Source of the DNA: a bacterium
GTDB taxonomy: Bacteria; Patescibacteriota; Minisyncoccia; Phycocordibacterales; Phycocordibacteraceae
DNA: 9,734 bases
Assembly (NCBI GenBank): GCA_021782685.1
Contig: JAJXUQ010000016.1
Span: 1 to 9,734 of the forward strand
Direction of reading: 5' to 3'
Positions 6,550 through 9,734 of the stretch are shown here, one piece after another. The first letter of the stretch is position 1, and every line of letters starts with the position of its first letter. The notes beneath the pieces were generated by a model that was given only the letters and a program-made list of their open reading frames with translations, was not told the origin of the DNA and did not search any database. The translations under genes were made by a program, and so were the position numbers.

Positions 6550-7360
6550 TGCGCTTTTTTCTTCTACCGATGTTTCGTGGGGCGCGTATGCGCTTGCGGT
6601 CGCTCTGGTCGTGCTTCTCGTGCGATTCGTAGCCCCGAACCTTTTCTGGCGCGTGTTTTCGCCGGTATTCCGTGGCGCGGACGTGCTTGCGGCACAGACG
6701 CATGTTTTTACGAGCTATTTCAGCGATACTGCGGCGCTTGCGGCAGGGAATGAACGGCTGAAGAGCGAGAACGCCGCGCTCGCGAGCGAAAACCAGATCC
6801 TCCTTCAAAAAGTAGCCGGCCTCTCGGCGCTCCTAGGGTCCGCTACGCAGAAGAATACGCCCTCCGGCGTTCTTGCCGGAATCGTCGCGCGCCCGCCGGA
6901 GAGCCCGTACGATACGCTCGTGCTCGGCGCGGGCGCGCGCGAAGGCGTCGTACGCGGAATGGAAGCATACGGAGACGGCGGCGCGCCGATCGGCGTCGTC
7001 GAAACGGTGCTTCCCGACTTTTCGCGAGTAGTCCTCTTTTCGACGCCGGGCATGGTCACGAACGGGTGGGTCGGGCATGCGAATACTCCGCTCACCATTT
7101 CAGGCGCGGGCGGGGGAGCGATGACCGCGTCCCTTCCGCGCGCAGCCGGCATCGCCGTCGGGGACACCGTGTTTGTGCCGGGTCCCGGAGCGCTTCCGGT
7201 CGGCAGCGTCGTGCGCATCGATGGCGATCCTTCTTCGCCGACCATCACGCTGCGCATCCTGCCCGCTCTGAATCCCTTCTCGATCACCTGGGTTAGCGTG
7301 CGCGACGCAGGCGCCGCGCTCCTTACTCCGTTTCCCCAGGCGAGCTCGACATTGCCATGA
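6521..7360 (+). CDS. mreC: MreC, cell-shape scaffold protein
   Basis: A 279-residue bitopic membrane protein; MreC links cytoplasmic MreB to the periplasmic PBP2 transpeptidase. Layout: short basic cytoplasmic N-terminus (1-12), one membrane segment at about 20-44 (WGAYALAVALVVLLVRF), a coiled coil at about 68-107 (NERLKSENAALASENQILLQ at 77-96 shows heptads), then the two beta domains: SGVLAGIVARPPESPYDTLVLGAG starts at 115, GIAVGDTVFVPG lies at 210-221 and ends in VGSVVRID (227-234). Length and order match the family. The ATG at 6521 lies 29 bases inside mreB2; an in-frame TTG at 6515 is less likely. No Shine-Dalgarno is visible, suggesting translational coupling. The stop overlaps the next start as ATGA. 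Confidence 0.93.
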   Translation: MKRIFSARRNALFSSTDVSWGAYALAVALVVLLVRFVAPNLFWRVFSPVFRGADVLAAQTHVFTSYFSDTAALAAGNERLKSENAALASENQILLQKVAGLSALLGSATQKNTPSGVLAGIVARPPESPYDTLVLGAGAREGVVRGMEAYGDGGAPIGVVETVLPDFSRVVLFSTPGMVTNGWVGHANTPLTISGAGGGAMTASLPRAAGIAVGDTVFVPGPGALPVGSVVRIDGDPSSPTITLRILPALNPFSITWVSVRDAGAALLTPFPQASSTLP

Positions 7361-7611
7361 TACGCGGGGTACTCACGGTCGCCACGCTCGTTTCCATCGT
7401 GCTTTTCCCCTGGCCGTTTGCCGCTCTTCTTGCGCTCACCACTTCGATTTTCGAGCCGCTGGTACCGCTCGCCGCCGGCATCATCGCTGATACGTTCTAT
7501 TACGCGCACCAGGCGGAAACTGTACCGCTGTTCGCTTTTTCCGGCGCCGCGGCGACGCTCATCGCCGTGCTCGTGCGCGGACGGCTCCGGGCGGGTATCA
7601 TCGGGGAATGA
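7357..7611 (+). CDS. mreD: Mini MreD-like membrane protein
   Basis: An 84-residue, strongly hydrophobic protein in the MreD position, between mreC and PBP2, overlapping both neighbours as ATGA. Two or three membrane segments are visible: about 4-30 (TVATLVSIVLFPWPFAALLA), 32-50 (EPLVPLAAGIIADTFYY) and 56-75 (VPLFAFSGAAATLIAVLV). PLAAGIIADTFYY resembles the 'G-hydrophobic-D' stretch of MreD (usually LLLGFLLGLLLD). Typical MreD has about 160 residues and five or six helices, so this is roughly half size. The frame is intact and continuous with the operon, so it looks like a genuine short protein rather than a decayed one. Identity as MreD rests mainly on position and hydrophobic pattern. Confidence 0.65.
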   Translation: MIRGVLTVATLVSIVLFPWPFAALLALTTSIFEPLVPLAAGIIADTFYYAHQAETVPLFAFSGAAATLIAVLVRGRLRAGIIGE

Positions 7612-9338
7612 AAGGGTGGCATACACGCCGGCGCCGAGATCCCGAGATCGCTCCCGATGAGATATTTCTCGACGCGTCGAACGCGCCTGCGTACGACCGT
7701 GCGCGTTTCGAAGGGCGGCTCGAGAAGCCGCTCGCGCCGGAAACGTTCTTTTCGATTGCCGGCGTACTCGGACTCCTCTTGTTCATCCTCGTCGTCCGCG
7801 CCTGGAATCTGGAGATTACGAACGGAGCCGCGTTTGCCGCCGAGAGCGCGCACAACAGTCTCGAGTCGGCGGTGCTGATAGCGCCGCGCGGCATCATTAC
7901 CGACAGGAACGGCGTCGTCCTCGCCGAAAATGTCGAGCGGGCGGACGGCAGCATGGGGCGCCTGTATCCCGTGCCGTCTCTCGGACAGATCATCGGATAC
8001 GTCTCATACCCGAAGAAGGACGCGCATGGCGTGTACTACGACACGAAAGAGACCGGTATCGCCGGCATCGAGGCGGAGTACGATTCGTTCCTTGTCGGCA
8101 CGAACGGCCAGGTGCTTACCGAGAAGGACGCTCTCGGGCACGTCCGCTCCGAAGGAGTCATCGTCCCCGCGAAAGACGGCGGAACGCTCCGGCTTTCGCT
8201 TGACGCGAACCTCGAACAGCTTTTCGCGCGCGCGATCAAGGACGTCGCGAACAAACAGAACTTCATCGCCGGCGCCGGCGTCATCCTGGACGTCAACACC
8301 GGCGCGGTACGCGCCATCGTCTCCTATCCGAGCTACGACCCGAACATCATGGCAAACGGCAGCCCCGCGAACGTCATCAACGGATACAATACCGACCCGG
8401 GATTTCCTTTTCTCGATCACGCGGTACAAGGGGTCTATACGCCCGGTTCTATCGTGAAGCCGTTCGTCGCCTCGGGCGCGCTCACCGACGGGGTCATCAC
8501 GCCGACCACCATCATAGACGACCCCGGATTCCTCTCGCTCCCAGACCCGTATCATCCCGGCAAATCGTTCATCTATAAAGGCTGGAAAGCGCTCGGCTTG
8601 GTCGATGTGCGCAAGGCAATCGCTTGGTCTTCGGACGTCTTTTTCTACACGGTCGGCGGCGGCTTCGGGAGCCAGAGAGGTCTCGGCATCGACCGGCTCG
8701 ATTATTGGTATCGGCAGTTCGGTCTCGGCACTTCGACCGGCATTGATCTTCCCGGGGAAGCGAGCGGGCTCGTCCCGTCGCCCGCATGGAAGCAGAACGT
8801 TCTCAGTGAACCGTGGTATCTCGGCGACACGTACTTCACGGCGATCGGGCAGTACTCGATGCAGGTGACGCCGATACAGATGGCCCGGGCGACCGCCGCA
8901 GTGGCGAACGGCGGGAAACTCTTCACACCAACCCTGCTTGCAGGGCAGACGCCGTCTTACTCGGTCGTACCCGTCGACCCTTCCGCGCTCGCCGTCGTGC
9001 GCGAGGGCATGCGCGAGGGCGTGACAGGCGCTCTTGCGGGCGCGATCGATCTCCCGTACCTCGCCGTGGCGGCGAAGACCGGCACCGCGCAAGTCGGTGT
9101 GCACAACCAGTACGACAACGCATGGGTCGAAGGATTCTTCCCGTACGACAATCCGCAATACGCTTTCTCGGTCGTCCTCGAACGGGGGCCCTCGGGCGCC
9201 GGCGAACAGGCGGTGAATGTCATGCGCGACCTTTTCGATGCGCTTCGCGCCGAGAACTCGCCGTATGTCGGCGGGGATGCTACGACCTCGCCGGCAACTG
9301 TTCCAGAGAATATCGCGACGAGCACCGTACAGGGCTGA
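7608..9338 (+). CDS. mrdA: Penicillin-binding protein 2, class B transpeptidase with reduced pedestal
   Basis: A 576-residue membrane-anchored D,D-transpeptidase that cross-links peptidoglycan during side-wall elongation. Cytoplasmic basic N-terminus (about 1-45), one membrane helix at 47-66, then the class B entry motif APRGIITDRNGVVLAEN (92-108). Catalytic motifs: SIVK (281-284, nucleophile Ser281 and Lys284 in TPGSIVKPF), SSD (341-343 in WSSDVFFY, the SxD form usual in PBP2), and KTG (490-492 in AAKTGTAQ). Other PBP2 marks are SYPSYDPNIM (239-248) and WYLGDTYFTAIGQ (403-415). Between residues 108 and 125 only about 16 residues separate the entry motif from SLGQIIGYVS; in E. coli PBP2 this interval is about 100 residues and forms the head of the pedestal. 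The C-terminus ends in a Thr/Ser/Pro-rich tail. The start overlaps mreD as ATGA. No rodA partner is in the window. Confidence 0.95.
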   Translation: MKGWHTRRRRDPEIAPDEIFLDASNAPAYDRARFEGRLEKPLAPETFFSIAGVLGLLLFILVVRAWNLEITNGAAFAAESAHNSLESAVLIAPRGIITDRNGVVLAENVERADGSMGRLYPVPSLGQIIGYVSYPKKDAHGVYYDTKETGIAGIEAEYDSFLVGTNGQVLTEKDALGHVRSEGVIVPAKDGGTLRLSLDANLEQLFARAIKDVANKQNFIAGAGVILDVNTGAVRAIVSYPSYDPNIMANGSPANVINGYNTDPGFPFLDHAVQGVYTPGSIVKPFVASGALTDGVITPTTIIDDPGFLSLPDPYHPGKSFIYKGWKALGLVDVRKAIAWSSDVFFYTVGGGFGSQRGLGIDRLDYWYRQFGLGTSTGIDLPGEASGLVPSPAWKQNVLSEPWYLGDTYFTAIGQYSMQVTPIQMARATAAVANGGKLFTPTLLAGQTPSYSVVPVDPSALAVVREGMREGVTGALAGAIDLPYLAVAAKTGTAQVGVHNQYDNAWVEGFFPYDNPQYAFSVVLERGPSGAGEQAVNVMRDLFDALRAENSPYVGGDATTSPATVPENIATSTVQG

Positions 9339-9393
9339 GCCTCCGTTATCAACAACAATCCACACCCGCCCCCTGCCGCTCTTAAAAACCATC

Positions 9394-9399
9394 TATACT
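9394..9399 (+). promoter_or_regulatory. -10 box of the phase-variable secreted-protein gene
   Basis: TATACT, identical to the proS -10, ends 7 bases before the ATG at 9407, so a transcript would be leaderless. No good -35 is present 16-18 bp upstream (the area reads CCCTGCCG). The 68-base gap after PBP2 shows no convincing terminator. Confidence 0.45.
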
Positions 9400-9406
9400 T
9401 CCCATT

Positions 9407-9734
9407 ATGAAAACACCCCTTAACTCTCTCTCTCTCTCTCTCTCTCTCGTTCGCCCATCCTCTTCTCGGTCGTAGCCGTTAGCATCACCGCCGCCGTCTC
9501 CTTCGGCATAAACGCCTACGCCCAGACCTTCACCGAACCCCCCTCCGCTCCCCCAAGCAACAACGCATACGCCCCCCTTGATACGAGCAGCCAGGGACAA
9601 GCGAAAGCAGGCGGCCTCGACCTCAACTCCTCGGGCGCTCCCAACGGCCTCATCGTGGAGCAAGGCAATGTCGGTATCGGCACCCCCACCCCGGCAACCA
9701 CCCTGAACGTCATCGGCAAGGTGGGAGCCCTTGC
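9407..9734 (+). CDS. Predicted secreted surface protein, start out of frame through a CT repeat (apparent phase-OFF allele), truncated at right edge
   Basis: From the ATG at 9407 the reading frame as written runs M-K-T-P-L-N, Ser-Leu repeats, then stops at TAG 9473-9475 (22 codons). The adjacent frame is open from 9424 to the window end and encodes a clear secretion signal: hydrophobic core ILFSVVAVSITAAVSFGI, then NAYA|Q with an AxA signal-peptidase site, a Pro/Ser-rich linker (TEPPSAPPSNNAYAP), KAGGLDLNSSGAP, and NVGIGTPTPATTLNV, a motif common in repetitive bacterial surface and fibre-like proteins. That frame has no start of its own: TAA at 9421-9423 closes it upstream and no ATG, GTG or TTG precedes the core. 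Loss of one CT unit or gain of two joins ATG 9407 to it, giving a 38-residue signal peptide. Cell-surface location is inferred; exact function is unknown. A sequencing error in the repeat is the main alternative. Confidence 0.7.
9424..9448 (+). repeat. CT dinucleotide tract, 12.5 units, within the signal-peptide coding region
   Basis: An uninterrupted run of alternating C and T, 25 bases long, starting 17 bases after the A of the ATG. It encodes alternating Ser and Leu in the start frame. No comparable simple repeat was noticed elsewhere in the window. Because the unit is two bases, gain or loss of units shifts the downstream frame; only one copy-number class in three keeps the gene intact. 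Confidence 0.95.

Noticed and set aside
9333..9341. GGC-TGA-GCC mini hairpin at the PBP2 stop codon
   Set aside because: A three-base-pair stem without a following T-run is not a terminator.
9346..9354. TTATCAACA, one mismatch from a DnaA box, with a weaker second match nearby
   Set aside because: Only one good match in a 68-base gap, no AT-rich unwinding region and no dnaA or dnaN nearby; not enough to call an origin.
8004..9392. 462-codon open frame on the minus strand
   Set aside because: Antisense to PBP2, whose catalytic motifs are unambiguous; the composition is shadow-like (Arg, Asp, Val rich).

Overview
The window is a GC-rich, tightly packed bacterial segment that looks like a Candidate Phyla Radiation (Patescibacteria) genome, most likely a Parcubacteria/Kaiserbacteria-type lineage. 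This is inferred from the order frr - site-2 protease - proS - mreB - mreC - mreD - PBP2, from shortened versions of several core proteins (prolyl-tRNA synthetase, delta-prime-like clamp-loader subunit, MreD, PBP2), and from a secreted protein with an 'NVGIGT' motif. TGA is used as an ordinary stop (mreB1, clamp-loader gene, proS, mreC, mreD, PBP2), so the UGA-glycine code of Gracilibacteria/SR1 does not apply. No mobile element, tRNA, rRNA or CRISPR was seen, and no gene-free stretch exceeds about 85 bases.

Layout. 1-733 (minus): N-terminal 244 codons of a divergent MurA-like enolpyruvyl transferase, running off the left edge. A short divergent promoter region (734-815) separates it from a plus-strand block that fills the rest of the window: mreB copy 1 (816-1841), a delta-prime-like clamp-loader subunit (1838-2527), ribosome recycling factor (2535-3086), RseP-type site-2 protease (3102-4190), a mini prolyl-tRNA synthetase (4247-5494), then the elongasome operon mreB copy 2 - mreC - mini-mreD - PBP2 (5497-9338). 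The last gene (9407 to the right edge) encodes a predicted secreted surface protein.

How the genes fit together. MurA (cytoplasmic precursor synthesis), two MreB filaments, MreC/MreD and the PBP2 transpeptidase make this a cell-wall elongation neighbourhood, interleaved with translation genes (frr, proS) and a membrane protease. Several junctions are ATGA overlaps (1838, 7357, 7608) and Shine-Dalgarno sequences are mostly absent. At five starts a -10-like hexamer lies only about 6-9 bases before the ATG, which suggests leaderless transcription.

The most striking observation is at 9407-9734. The ATG of the secreted-protein gene is followed by a 25-base CT dinucleotide tract (9424-9448) inside the signal-peptide-coding region. 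As written, the start is out of frame with a perfectly open downstream frame that encodes a textbook signal-peptide core and AYA cleavage site. Removing one CT unit, or adding two, restores the reading frame. This is the architecture of a phase-variable contingency locus, seen here in its OFF state, unless it is an assembly or sequencing error.
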